Assembly: GCA_958009055.1 (NCBI GenBank)
Contig: OY253650.1
Span: forward strand, 930,001-994,000
DNA from: Choricystis sp. odSpoLacu1
Taxonomy: Eukaryota; Chlorophyta; Trebouxiophyceae
Direction: 5' to 3'
DNA length: 64,000 nt
This document shows positions 29,509 to 40,044 of the stretch, piece by piece. The notes below the pieces were generated by a model. It searched no databases and was not told the DNA's origin. It saw only the letters and a program-made list of their open reading frames with translations. The position numbers and the translations under genes were made by a program. The first letter of the stretch is position 1; the number at the start of each line of letters is the position of its first letter.

Positions 29509-32500
29509 TCACCCGCCCACCACCTGCGCCAGCGCCGCCTGCTCCGGCGCCGACAGCCGGCCCACGCCCGCGCCCCACACGTCGGGCGGCAGGGCGGCCC
29601 TCATCTGGCGCAGCAGGGTGGCCGCGCGCGCGAGCGTGTCTGCATCGCCGCCCGTGTCGCCGCGCGCGACGCCCCCCGCCGAGCGCAGCGACGACAGCCG
29701 GCAGGTTGGCGTTGCCCGCCCCCAGCACGCGGGCGTCCGAAGCTTCCACCAGGCGCACCAGGCGGGAGGTGGAGGCGCGCGCTTCGGCCACGTCGCAGCG
29801 CAGGGGGAGGCCCGCCACGAAGGCCGACGCGGCGGTCGCGCCGCCGTCGCCGTCGACCGCGGCCGCGGCGGGCGCGTGCTCCACCAGCTTGCCCAGGGCG
29901 GAGATGACGTTGTCGCGGGCGGCGGCGTCGTCATCGTCCGCGTCGGGCGGGACGGTCGCGCCCGCGGCCAGGGCTTTGGTGAGAGCAGCGCCCAGCGCGG
30001 CCCCCGCCGCGGTCGCCAACTCGGCCCGCTTCTCAGCCAGCACGCCCAACCCGTACGCCCCACACTGCCTCAGGGCGGGGTCAGGGGACGCCAACGCCCC
30101 CAGAAGCACGGGCACCGCTTGCGGCGCGTAGCGGACGGAGGCGGCGGCGCAGTGTTCGATGACGTCGTCGACGACGCACACCGCGACGCGGCGCTCGCCC
30201 GGGGCCGCGTTGCGTTCGTCCAGCAACGGGGCCAGGTGCGGCATCAACGCGTCCACGGACGCGCCCAGCGCGTCGCCGTGGGCGGCCAGGGCGGCCGACA
30301 CGACGGAGGCAGCGGCGTCGAGGAGGTCTTCCTCGCCCTCCAGCTCCGCGTCCAGAGCATCAGCCTCCTCTGCATCAAAGTCTTCGCTCGCGCGCCGCGC
30401 CGCGCGCGCCGCCCTCCGCTTGGCCGACGCCTCCAGCACGCCCCGCACCCGGTCCAGGGCGGCCGCCGCGTCGGGGGCGGTGAGGGCGGCCGGGCCCGCC
30501 ACCTCGATGACGTCGCGCACGGCTTCGAGGGAGGTGGCCTGGACGTCGGGTTCAGGTTCTTTCGCAACCGCGTCCAACAGCGGCGGCCACACAAACGCCA
30601 CCATGCGCGCCACGTAGGCTGCGTCCGCGCCTGGAGCCCCCGCCTCAGCCGCGGTCGCTGCCGACCGCAGCAGCTCGGGCAGGGCTTGGGCGGCGGCTTG
30701 GCGCACACCCTCGTGAAAGTAGAATTTGAGGAGGGGGACCATCACCCCCGTCACTTGTTCGACGTACGGGAAGAAGTCATCCCTCAACTCTTCCGCATAG
30801 CACACCAGCATGGCGCACGCGGTGGCTTTGTCCTCCAGGGCGGAGGTGCGGATCTGGATGCGGCGCCCGCCGACGATGATGATCTCGGCGTCGTCGTCGT
30901 CGTCGGTGGCGCCGCCCTCCTCATCGTCTGCGTCCGTCACCGACACGTCGGGCGCGGCCTGGGCGGCCGCCAGCAGGGGCGGCATCACCGTGCCCAGGTA
31001 GGGCAGGAAGTCGCGCCCCAGGCACTTGCAGAGGCGGGCGCCCGCTTGCAGGGCGTACGAGGCGGTGGGGTCGTCAGCCGCCACGCCCCCCCCACTCGCC
31101 GCCACCGACTGCAGCAACGCCATGACGGCGTGCGCGTCCGGCCTGAACTTGTCGGGTCCCACCGCCATGCCGACGAGGGAGGCGCATTCCAGGGCTTTGG
31201 CGCGGAGGAGGGCGCCGCCCGGCGTGGCGGAGGGGGGGGCTGCCAGCGCGGAGCGCAGGAGCGGCATGACCGAGTCATAGTGCTTCTCAAAGTCGGTCTT
31301 GGAGGCGTCTGCGACGGAGGCCAGTGCTGTCAAAGCTCCTTCAGTCACCATGCAGGGGCCGGAGGCGAGGAGGGAAAGGAGGGTGGAGACGAGCGCGTCG
31401 AGGTGGGGCGCCAACACGCGCGCGTCGGCCGCCTCTGTGAAGTTGACCAGGGCGGCGGCAGCGTGAGCCTGGACGCGGGGGGAGGCCGCGTCCCGCATGA
31501 CGGCCACGAGGGCGGGCAGGATGCGGGCGCCTTGGGCGCGTTGGAGGGAGGGGCCGAGGTCGGTGCAGGCCTGGCCGACGGCCTGGCACGCAGCCCACCT
31601 CACTTTGGGGTGGGGGTCGGCCAGGCCGGCGAGACACGCGTCGACCAGGGGGGCCAAGGAGCCGGACAGGGCTTTGGCGCACCCCTCCGCGACTTGGGCG
31701 AGCATGACGAGGGCGGCGTGGCGTTTGCGCCAGTCCGGGGCGGCCGCGAGGGACGGAAGCGCAGCCGAGACGAGGGGCGCCACCGTGCCGCCTCCCAGCG
31801 CCAGGGCCAGCCGGTCCAGGCACTCCTGCCCAAACTCGAACAGCTCGCCATCGCCATCGTTGGCGTGGGCGTCGGTGTCGGCGCGGTGCCAGGAGGGGTC
31901 GTCCTCTATGTCGAGCAAAAACGCGACGCACAGTTGGAAGAGGCGGGCAAGCACAGCGGGCAGGCGCCGCATCATCCCCGGCGCTTTTTCGCGAGCCTCG
32001 CACAGCGTCAGCACGAGCTCAGCCGCCAGTTGGCGGGTGGGTGGGTCCAGGGTGTCGGCTTCCGCGATGTGGAGCATGGCAGTGACCGTCTCAGCGAGGT
32101 GCCGCCTCAAAAAGCGCGGGTGGTCCTCCGCCACCTCCATCATCGCCTCCACCGCGTCCTGGGCCGCCGTCTCGTCGCCCGCGTTGAGGGAGGCGGCGAT
32201 GGAGGCCAGCATGGCGGGGACGAGGGATTGGAGGGCGTCGCGGTCGGCGGGCGTGTCGACGGAAGCCACAAAGGCCACCGTCGCGCGCACCGCGGCGGCA
32301 GCCACATCAGGAGACTGCGACGACAGGTGGGTAGACAGCACGGTGTGCAGGGTGCCCATGTAGGACCGCAGCGGGGCGGCCAGGTAGGACGCGAGCGACA
32401 CTAAGATGAGGAGGGACGCCTCCGCAAGGCGGGGGTCGGGCGACTGGGCGCACTGAAACACAAAGGGGAGGAGCTCGGGCCAGGGGGAGGCGTCCATGGT

Positions 32501-33197
32501 GGCGCCCGCCAGCTCGGAGATGGTGTCACAGACCTAGTGGAAGAGTGTGTGGGGGGTGGGTGGGCGAGGCAGAGAGAGGCGCGGGTCTCGACAACCCCTC
32601 TTCTCTCTCCTCCCACACACAAACCTTGTGCGTCGTCGTGCGTTGAGCGTCATTCTGCACGCACGCCAGCAGGCCCGCCTTGACGGCGGTCTGGGTGTCG
32701 GCGGACAGGGAGGGCCAGAGGGAGGGGGTGTCCTTGGTGAGGACCTGTGGGGAGAGAGGAGAAGGGTGGGTCGACCGAAACGTCTGCGCGCTTGCCACCC
32801 CAGCCGTCGCAGCCTGGATTGCACCCGCCCACCCCCTCGCCACCCGGTCGCCCCACCAGCCGTGACCACCACCAATCACAGGTACCGCCGGTGGCCGGCA
32901 TCGGGCACCGGGCACGCGCGTGTGGCGCGTCGGGGGGCCGACGCGCCGCAAATCGACGCTCTCTCGCCAATCGCGCACCTTGCGCAGCAACACCGCGCAC
33001 AAACCCCGCGCGTCCAGCTCGGCGGACGTTGTCAGCACAGCCAGCAGTCCTCTCACGCAGGCGTCGGGCGAAGCCCGCGCCTCTGCAAAGCGCGCCTCCC
33101 CCGCCGCGCGCGCCGCATTGTCGGGCGACAGCAGCGCGGTGATCACGGCTTCAAAGGCGGCGTGCTCGGGGGCGACGCCGCCGGTGGGGGCGGCCAT
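29509..33197 (-). CDS. IPO5: Importin-5 / karyopherin beta-3 (HEAT-repeat nuclear import receptor)
   Basis: Exons 32979-33197, 32625-32744 and 32533 down to 29509, all phase 0, about 1,074 aa, the family's usual length. Strong anchors: VCDTISELAG, DDPSWHRAD, RVQAHAAAALVNFTEAAD, YAEELRDDFFPYVEQV.MVPLLKFYFHEGVR and VCVVDDVIEHCAAASV. HEAT repeats run throughout. It binds RanGTP and imports ribosomal proteins and histones. The last ~50 codons change frame at a C6 run (29672-29677). In the new frame the C-terminus (RLSAPEQAALAQVV) again matches the family, which proves the frame change lies within the gene. Without correction the protein would run into a junk tail ending at 29252. Confidence 0.95.
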
Positions 33198-33449
33198 CGT
33201 GAGAAGGGGGAGGGGGTGGCACCGGTGCCCGCGGCGCACAAAAGAAAAGGGGGAGAGAGAGTGTTTTTGCTGTTGCTCATCGTTCCCTCTCTTCTCGCTT
33301 CCTCGCTTGTGCTTTTCACTCAGGCACACACGCACGCCGGCCGCCGTTCCCACAAACACACACACACACACCGCACACGCGGACACAGGCACACACACAG
33401 AGCCAGTCAGCAAAAAAATAGGGCAGCCCCCTCTTTGATCCCTCTCCCT

Positions 33450-34906
33450 CTACCCACCCCACTTGCCACCGCGGCGGCGGTGCTGGTGCTTCCAGCCGCC
33501 GCCATCGCCGCCCCCGTTGCCCGACTTGGTGGACTCACCGCTGCCCTCGCGGGGCGGCGAGGAGCGGCGGGTGGGGGAGGCGGCCTTAGCCTCCGCGCGC
33601 GCGGGCTGCGGCGGGGCAGGCGGCGCGGGCGCGGGCGCAGCGGGCGCGGACGGCGCCCTGCCCGCCTTGGCCGGCGGCGTGGCCGCCACGCCGCCCCCAC
33701 CGCCGCCGCGGCCGCCACCGCGCTGCAGCCCTGCCGCCCAGGTCGGCAGGCGGGCGGGCGCCTGCTGCTGCTGGCCGCCGGCGGGCGGAGTCGGCGCGCG
33801 CGCGCCGGGCGGCGGCGCGCCCGCGGCCGCGGCCGCCGACGGGGTGCGGGGGCCCCACCCGGGGGGCGGCCCCACATCGCCCGCGGCGTCGCGAGCAACA
33901 GGGCGGCCCACCCCATACTTGGCCGTGTCCTGGGCGGTGCGCTCGGCGACGGCGCGAGCGTCGGTGGGGGCAGGCGGCGGCGCCAGCTGCGCCTGCTGCT
34001 GCGCCGCCTGCACCGGCTTCGCCTGGCCCGCCTGCTTGACCGCCGCCAGTTCGGCCTTTAGCTTGTCCATCTGGGAGGCTGCCGCCTTGCGCGCGCCCTC
34101 CGCGTCCTGCTTGGCGGCTGTCAGCTCAGCACGCGCGCTCTCCACCTCACGCACTGCCGCGTCGCGCGCCGCCACCGCCGCCGCCGCCGCCTTGCGCGCA
34201 TCGTCAGCCACGCGCTCAGCCTCCGCCTTGGCGGCCACCGCGGCCGCCCGCTCGCGGTCGGCCGCGTCGCGGGCGGCGGTCGCGGCCTGCGCAGCAGTCA
34301 GTGCCGACCGCTCGCGTGCAGAGGCGCCCTCCACCGCGGCCACCGCTTTGTCGCGGTCGGAGGTCAGGGAGTACAGGGAGAGCATGTAGTCGGAGGCCTG
34401 GTGTGTGTGGGGGGGGGGGGGGTGTCAGTTTTTTCCTCCCCACCCAAGCAAAAAAAACTGCCTGCCCAAAAAACCCCTCCCCTCTCTCCTACCTCCTTCA
34501 TGCGCGCCGCTTCAGCCGCATACCGCATGGCCAGGTCCAGCGGCCCTCCAGGCCCCCCGTGCAGCAGGGACGCGGCCGCGTCGAGTGGGTCAGGGACACC
34601 AGGCCACGAGAAGGCTTGGGGCGGCCCCAGGCCCGCGGCCGACTGCATGCCGCGCGCGTGCGCCGCCTGCGCATGCGACTGCGCCTGCTGCATGTGGGCC
34701 ATACCCGCCCACGCGGCGGCGGGGTGCAGGTGGGCGTGCGGCTGAGGGGGGGGCTGCTGCGCGGCCGTGTACGCGGGCAGGCCGACCACCGCGCGCTCGC
34801 GCTCGCGCTCGCGCTCGCGCCCCACGCCCGCGTCGGCGGCGGCGTCGCCGGCAGTGGAGCGGCCGCCCGGGGCGGGCGAGTAGCGGGGGCGGGTGGGGGA
34901 GGACAT
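33450..34906 (-). CDS. Unrecognised coiled-coil protein with Gly/Pro-rich tail
   Basis: Exons 34493-34906 and 33450-34397, phase 0, 453 aa. Residues 1-~60 are Ser/Pro/Arg-rich with an (RE)n stretch encoded by a repeated GCGCTC hexamer (about 34792-34824). There is a His/Gln/Ala-rich region (~60-90), then a long heptad-like coiled coil rich in Ala, Arg, Glu and Lys (~140-260). A Pro/Ala/Gln-rich segment follows, and the basic Gly-rich end GGDGGGWKHQHRRRGGKWGG could bind RNA. I recognise no family. A C18 tract (sense strand; G-run at 34916-34933) lies ~9 nt upstream of the ATG. Confidence 0.55.
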
Positions 34907-34915
34907 GATGGGTTT

Positions 34916-34933
34916 GGGGGGGGGGGGGGGGGG
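34916..34933 (-). repeat. C18 homopolymer just upstream of a start codon
   Basis: A run of 18 G on the plus strand, read as poly-C in the 5' leader of the coiled-coil gene and ending about 9 nt before its ATG. The unrelated gene at 59.6-60.3 kb has the same arrangement. Confidence 0.85.
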
Positions 34934-35239
34934 ACGGGTCGGTGTGTCTTTTGTTGCGCGCCAACTCTCTGAACAATTGAAGCGTGGTTTTCCCGAGACC
35001 TGGCACGCCTACCGCACCCCTTCGCATCACCGCATCCCTGCACCCGGCTTCTAGAGGTGGGCTGGTGCTGGGCTGGCGGCCGCGTCCGCGCCCGGCGCGC
35101 GGGGTGGAGGCCGGGAGAAGCGGGCAGGCGCAGGCACGGTGCCTGCGCGGTACCGGCCCACATCCTCCCCCCCGTCCACCTCCCCCACCCCGTCCACCCC
35201 CGCCCCCCCCGCCCCGCCCCCCGCCCCGCCCCCCGCCGG

Positions 35240-35803
35240 CCGAGCGCAACAAAGACGGCATCTTCCACGCGCACGACTGGCTGCGGTGCTTCTGCCCCCC
35301 AACTAAAAACGGAGGCGTCACGGACGTTTGGGCCGACTTCCGAACCCTCAGTCCGCCTCGTTCAAGATGTGGTGCCGCACCTGCGCCGCCTCATCGACGC
35401 TGGCACCATCCGCCCGCGCGGGCGGATGTTGATCGGGATGGCGACCGGATGGCGACCCCAACGGATCCGTGGACGATGATGACGACAACCTGTTTGTGCC
35501 TCTGATCAACGTGAGCGCGGGCGTCGACGGGCGCGCCGTGTTGACGGCGGCCGACGTGCGGTCGTTTGTCAAGGAGGGCAAGAGTGGTCACCTCACCCTC
35601 CTGCCCAACGTGCTCAAACAACACCGCCGCAACCCGCCCAAATGGGTGGTGGACCGGGACGGCTGCCTGACCGTGTCTGGGATTCAAAAAAGAGACGAGG
35701 TGGACGCGGTGGACGACAGGCGGCTGGTGGAAGCCGTCAACACGCACGTGTGCCCCAAGCCGTCCATATCCTGCTGCGCGCGCTCAAGCGCGCACTCGGG
35801 TGA
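35240..35803 (+). pseudogene. Scrambled open region, possibly a broken gene
   Basis: Three forward frames each read well for part of this region. Frame one has RNKDGIFHAHDWLRCFCPP and VTDVWADFRTL. Frame two has LVQDVVPHLRRLIDAGTIRP. Frame three has DDDDDNLFVPLINVSAG and WVVDRDGCLTVSG. The last segment may switch again to end as ALKRALG at 35803. An 11-bp perfect tandem duplication (35436-35457) lies at one switch. I recognise no family and see no ATG or credible introns. It could be a decaying gene, a gene with sequencing indels, or a multi-exon gene I cannot resolve. Confidence 0.3.
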
Positions 35804-36047
35804 GGTTGTTGGCGAGGTCGTTCCATCCTCTCTTTTCTGTGTGTTGGGAGGGCGTGTTGAGGGGAACAAAAAGAGAGTGGCGGCTGCGGTGTCGTCTGCG
35901 CAATGGCACTCTCGCCAAACCGAAGCTTTCCTCTTTCAGCGGGCGCCCGCGCGCGCTGCGGCCCCCTCCACCTTCCCCCGTGCGTAAGGAAGTAGGTGTA
36001 GGCCCGCGGGCGGCAGCGGGGGCGTGTTGCCGAAGCTCCTCCCCCAA

Positions 36048-36599
36048 ATGCGCCGAGCCGCCCTCCTCCTGGCCGCCTCCCTGCGCCACACAGCCAGCGC
36101 CGGCGCCACCGCCCGCTGCAGCGGCGCCAATGCGCCGCCGCACCACTGGCGCGCGGTCGCGGCGTCCCGTGCCGCGACCGGGGGCGCCGCCCGCCCGCCG
36201 GCTGGCGTCGACGGTAGTGGTGTGAACGTCAGGCAGGCGACTGGAGTGACTGGCGCCCCAGCCGACGCCACCACCACCCCCACCTCCACCCCACCCCGCC
36301 GCACCGCAGAACTGGCCGCCGTCTTCACCTGCAACGTGTGCGACACGCGGGACGTCAAAGGCTTCTCCCGCGTCGCCTACGAGCGCGGCGTCGTCATCGT
36401 CACGTGCGCTGGGTGTGAGTCGAGGCACGTGCTGGCCGACCGGCTCGGCTGGTTTGGCGCCCCCGGTGCGGTGGACGACTTTTTGGCTGATGACGGCGTC
36501 AGAGCAAGGGCGGTGGAGGCGGTGGGGAGCGCGGGCGGCGTGCTGGAGGTGGCGGAGGAGTTGGTGGGGTGGAGCAAGAGAGGAGGTAAAGAAGAATAG
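36048..36599 (+). CDS. Zim17/HEP (DNL-type zinc finger) mtHsp70 escort protein
   Basis: Single exon, 183 aa. The N-terminus (MRRAALLLAASLRHTASAG) is a typical organelle presequence. The DNL zinc domain covers residues ~88-160: FTCNVCDTRDVKGFSRVAYERGVVIVTCAGC holds the two CxxC pairs, and HVLADRLGWF carries the DNL-type motif (here DRL rather than DNL). Known: these proteins keep mitochondrial or plastid Hsp70 soluble and stimulate its folding. The start at 36048 is the first in-frame ATG. Convergent with RPN10. Confidence 0.92.
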   Translation: MRRAALLLAASLRHTASAGATARCSGANAPPHHWRAVAASRAATGGAARPPAGVDGSGVNVRQATGVTGAPADATTTPTSTPPRRTAELAAVFTCNVCDTRDVKGFSRVAYERGVVIVTCAGCESRHVLADRLGWFGAPGAVDDFLADDGVRARAVEAVGSAGGVLEVAEELVGWSKRGGKEE

Positions 36600-36780
36600 A
36601 GGCGTGTGTTTTTGTGTTTTTGTTTCCCCGTGTTCGAAAGAACTGGGTAGTTGAGACGTGAGCAGCGCAGAGTCTGCGCAAAGAAAGAAAGAAAAACGGG
36701 TGCGGTCAGGGTCTGCAGGAAGACGACAAAAATAAAAAACGCACGCCTCCCCACACCACCACCACACCACCACACCCTCG

Positions 36781-37316
36781 TCACTCCTTGTTCTCGCTGT
36801 CCTGCTGGCCTCCCGCCGCCCGCCGCACCGCGTCCCGCACGTCGGGGTCGTCGGCATCCACGCCGGGCAGCGATGCGACGACGGAAGCGACGTACCCTTC
36901 ATCCCCTGGGGCGCCGCCTCCCTCCCCACTGCCGCCCTGGTTGGCTTCCGCCATGGACAGCGCCAGCGCCAGCTTGAGTTGTTCGTCCTCATCGTCCATG
37001 GCGGCAGGGGCGGCGGGGGTGGGAGCGGCCGCGTCGCCGCCGGCCTCGCCGCCACCAGCAGCCATGGACAGAGCCAGCGCCTGCTGCAGCAGGGCGTCTT
37101 CATCCATGGGCACGGCAGCATCTGCAGCAGCAGCAGATCCGGTGGCGGGGGCGCCACCAGACGCGGGGGCGCCACCATCGGCTGTGGCCGCGTCGCCGCC
37201 ATCGCCCGCGGCTGCAGCAGCGGCCGCCTGGCGCGCGCGCTCCTCCTCCATGGACACACGCAGCGCCATGGCCAGCTCGGGGTCGAGGGAGGGGTCGACC
37301 CCAAACTCAAAGTCGC

Positions 37317-37356
<40 letters not shown>

Positions 37357-38210
37357 CCCAAAATCTTCGTCCCCCGTCTGAAAGATGGGGGTGCCAAACA
37401 GGGAGTCGGCCAGGATGGCGCCGGGGGGGACGGCCACCAGGTGCGAGTTGCCGCCCGAGTCGGCGGCCGCGCGGAAAGCTTCAAGTTTTGCGACGGAAGA
37501 TGAGTCGGTGTCACCGCTCTCTCCCTCCGCCTCCCCCCCAAACACGACGACGTCGACCGCCACATTGTTCTTCTTCAGCTTTTTGGCCACTTTGACCAGG
37601 GAGGCCGCGTCCTCAGCCACTGGGGACCCAACGAACACGACCACGCGCTGCCTCTGGTTTTTGTTGGCGCGGTGTTTCAACGCCAGGGCGGCCACCTGCA
37701 CCGCGGCCGCCAGGTTGGGGACGGCGCCCTCGACGCGCACGTCGGCGACGGCGTTGAGGACGCGGCCGAGGTCGGGGGTGGGGGTGACGAGGACGCGGGG
37801 GGAGGCTCCCGAAGAAGTCATGACGCCGACCGCGTTCTCGGGGTGGGCCTGCGTCTTGGCGCCGGCCAGCAGGTTGACGGCGTCGGCTTGGGCCTGTGGG
37901 GTGGAGGGTGTGGGGAGGGTGGGGAGGAGGGAGGGTGGGCGCAGGAGTCGGGCGCGATCGGTTGGGGTGCGGTCTTGCCCTCTCTCTCTCCTCGGCGCCA
38001 CAGCCAGCCACGCAAACCAACACACAGCATTGCTGCGGTGCCGTGCCGCATCGCTGAGGGTGCGGCACGCGGCCCCGCACGCTGCACACACACACAGCGA
38101 GGCGCGCCCCCCATTCGTTTTCCTCTCTCCCTCACCTGGAACCGCGTCGGCGGAAAGTCGCCGTTGCGCGTCCACTCGCTGTTGTCGACGACGACGACGG
38201 TGGCCTCCAT
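36781..38210 (-). CDS. RPN10: 26S proteasome non-ATPase subunit RPN10 (PSMD4/S5a)
   Basis: Exon 1 is 38136-38210 (25 codons, MEATVVVVDNSEWTRNGDFP) and exon 2 is 36781-37893, phase 0, 395 aa. The vWA domain (residues 1-~190) includes VVVFVGSPVAED and SHLVAVPPG. A 15-Gly linker from a (GCC)12 run follows. FEFGVDPSLDPELAMALRVSMEEE is UIM1, and two more UIM-like helices follow (LLQQALALSMA, LKLALALSMAEA). It docks polyubiquitinated substrates on the proteasome. Animal S5a has two UIMs, so three Leu/Ala-rich helices are slightly unusual. The 242-bp intron is the only one. Confidence 0.95.
37321..37356 (-). repeat. (GCC)12 microsatellite coding poly-Gly in RPN10
   Basis: A perfect trinucleotide run that lengthens the linker between the vWA domain and the first UIM without changing frame. 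Confidence 0.9.
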
Positions 38211-38611
38211 GTCGGGTTCTGTGGGGGGAGAGGGGGAGAGGGTGGGACGGCGGTCGGTGGGCGAGAAAAACACACGATGCGCGCGATTGCTGCGCGGTGC
38301 GCTGTGCGCTCGCCGCCGGCCCTCGGTCCGGGCTCCTCAAGCGGGAGGGGGTAGCAGGAGTCGCACCTGTATGTAGGAGGCTGTTTGCGAGAGCCGCGCC
38401 GGCTTTGTTTTGGGGGGAAGGAAAGAAAAAAACGCGGTCGCGTGTGTGCGTCCCTGTGCCACGGCAAACCCGCCCTCTCTCTCCCCCAGGCACACCCCAC
38501 TCCCCACACTCGGAGACTCGCGTGCCGATCTCTCACTGTTCTCTCCACAAGTGTAAAAGCGCGCTTGACACACAAAAAATGCAAAAATAAAACACCCACA
38601 ACACCACCCTC
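38211..38611. other. Intergenic region RPN10 5' / FtsHi 3'
   Basis: 401 bp holding the RPN10 promoter side and the FtsHi 3' end; both genes are on the minus strand. An A-rich segment (38572-38592) near the FtsHi stop could serve 3' processing. No gene seen. Confidence 0.4.
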
Positions 38612-40009
38612 TCACTCCTCCCGCACCGGCAGAGACGCCAGCCCCGGCCCCCGGTACCCACCGTTGCCGGCGCCCAGGCGCGGCAGCGCGGTGCCCGCGG
38701 GCGAGAAGAAGGGGTTGACCACGACTTCGCGCCCCGCGACGGTGTCCCCGCCGTCGGACGCGTGCGCTTGCAGGCGCGCGGCGTCGCCGCCGTCGTTGAC
38801 TGCGCCGCCGTCGCCATCGTTCAGCAGCAGCGTGCCGCCCTGAGTCCACGTGTAGCCCGCGGCGCAGGGGTCGGGGAAGGGCACGGCGCCGTGGGCGGCC
38901 AGGAGGGCCCGCACTTCAGCCCCCGACATCTCTTGTTTCGCCAGCAGCTCCTCCACCAGCGCCTCAAACGCGCGCCAGTTGGCCGCGATGCCGGCTGCCG
39001 CCTTGGCTTCCGCGGCTTGGAGCAATGCCTCCACTTCGGCAGAGGCGGCGGCCGCGGTGGCGGTGCCCAGGTCGGCGACGGCGCGCGCGGCGGTGGTCCG
39101 TCCATAGACGGCGTCGGTGTCGGTGATCGCGAGCGGGCCCAGTGACCTGCCGAGCCCCGCCCTCAGGATCAGGTCGCGGGCGGCCGACGTGGCGGCCAGC
39201 ACGTCCCCCGCGGAGGCGGTGGAGAGCCCGCCCTCGCCCAGGACGAGGCGCTCCGCGGCGCGCCCCGCCATGCGGGCGGTGATCAACGCCTCGAGGTAGC
39301 CGCGCGTCATCACGCCCGTCTCCAGGTGCTCCTCCAGCGGCACAAAGTGGGCGTACCCGGTGGGCGACCCACCCGAGCATGCCACCACTTTGGCCAGTTC
39401 CTCGTACTGGGGGAGGAGGGTGCCGACGAGGGCGCGGCCCGCCTCATAGACGGCGACCGCGCGGCGCGTGCGCGGCGCCAGCACGTCGTCCGCATCGATT
39501 TTGCGTGCATCCGCCCCCGTCCTCGTGTAGAACGCGTCCTCCAGCGCCTGCATGATGTCGGCTTCCGCGATGGAGGTGGCGCCCCGGCGCACAGCGACGA
39601 GGGCGGCCGCGTTCATGAGGGCCATCAGCATCGCCCCCGTGAACCCGGCCGTCGTGCGCGCGATCCTGTCGTACTCCACCCCCGCCTCCACCCGCTTGCC
39701 GCGCGCGTGGACGCGCAGGATGGCGGCCCTCCCCACGACGTCGGGCAGGGGGAGGACGATCATGCGGTCGAAGCGGCCGGGGCGGGTCAGGGCGGCATCC
39801 AGGGACGCGGGCCTGTTGGTCGCCGCCATCACGATGACGCCCGTGTTGTCGTCGAAGCCGTCCATCTCGGTCAGCAGCTGGTTGATGGTTTGGACGGCGT
39901 CTGGAGTGCGGGGTGGGGTAGGGCGAGGAGGGGTGGGTTTTTTATGGTTCCGAGCGGGCGCAACACGCACCAGCCACGACACACCCTCCCCTTCCTTTCT
40001 CTCCCTCTT

Positions 40010-40044
<35 letters not shown>

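Noticed and set aside
29288..32404. A 1,038-codon open frame on the plus strand antisense to importin-5
   Set aside because: It is Gly/Arg/His-rich with no conserved motif and mirrors the codon bias of the real minus-strand gene; long antisense frames are expected in DNA this GC-rich.
35391..35747. Minus-strand ORF over the scrambled region
   Set aside because: His/Val/Arg-rich with no motif; it is the complement of the better plus-strand segments.
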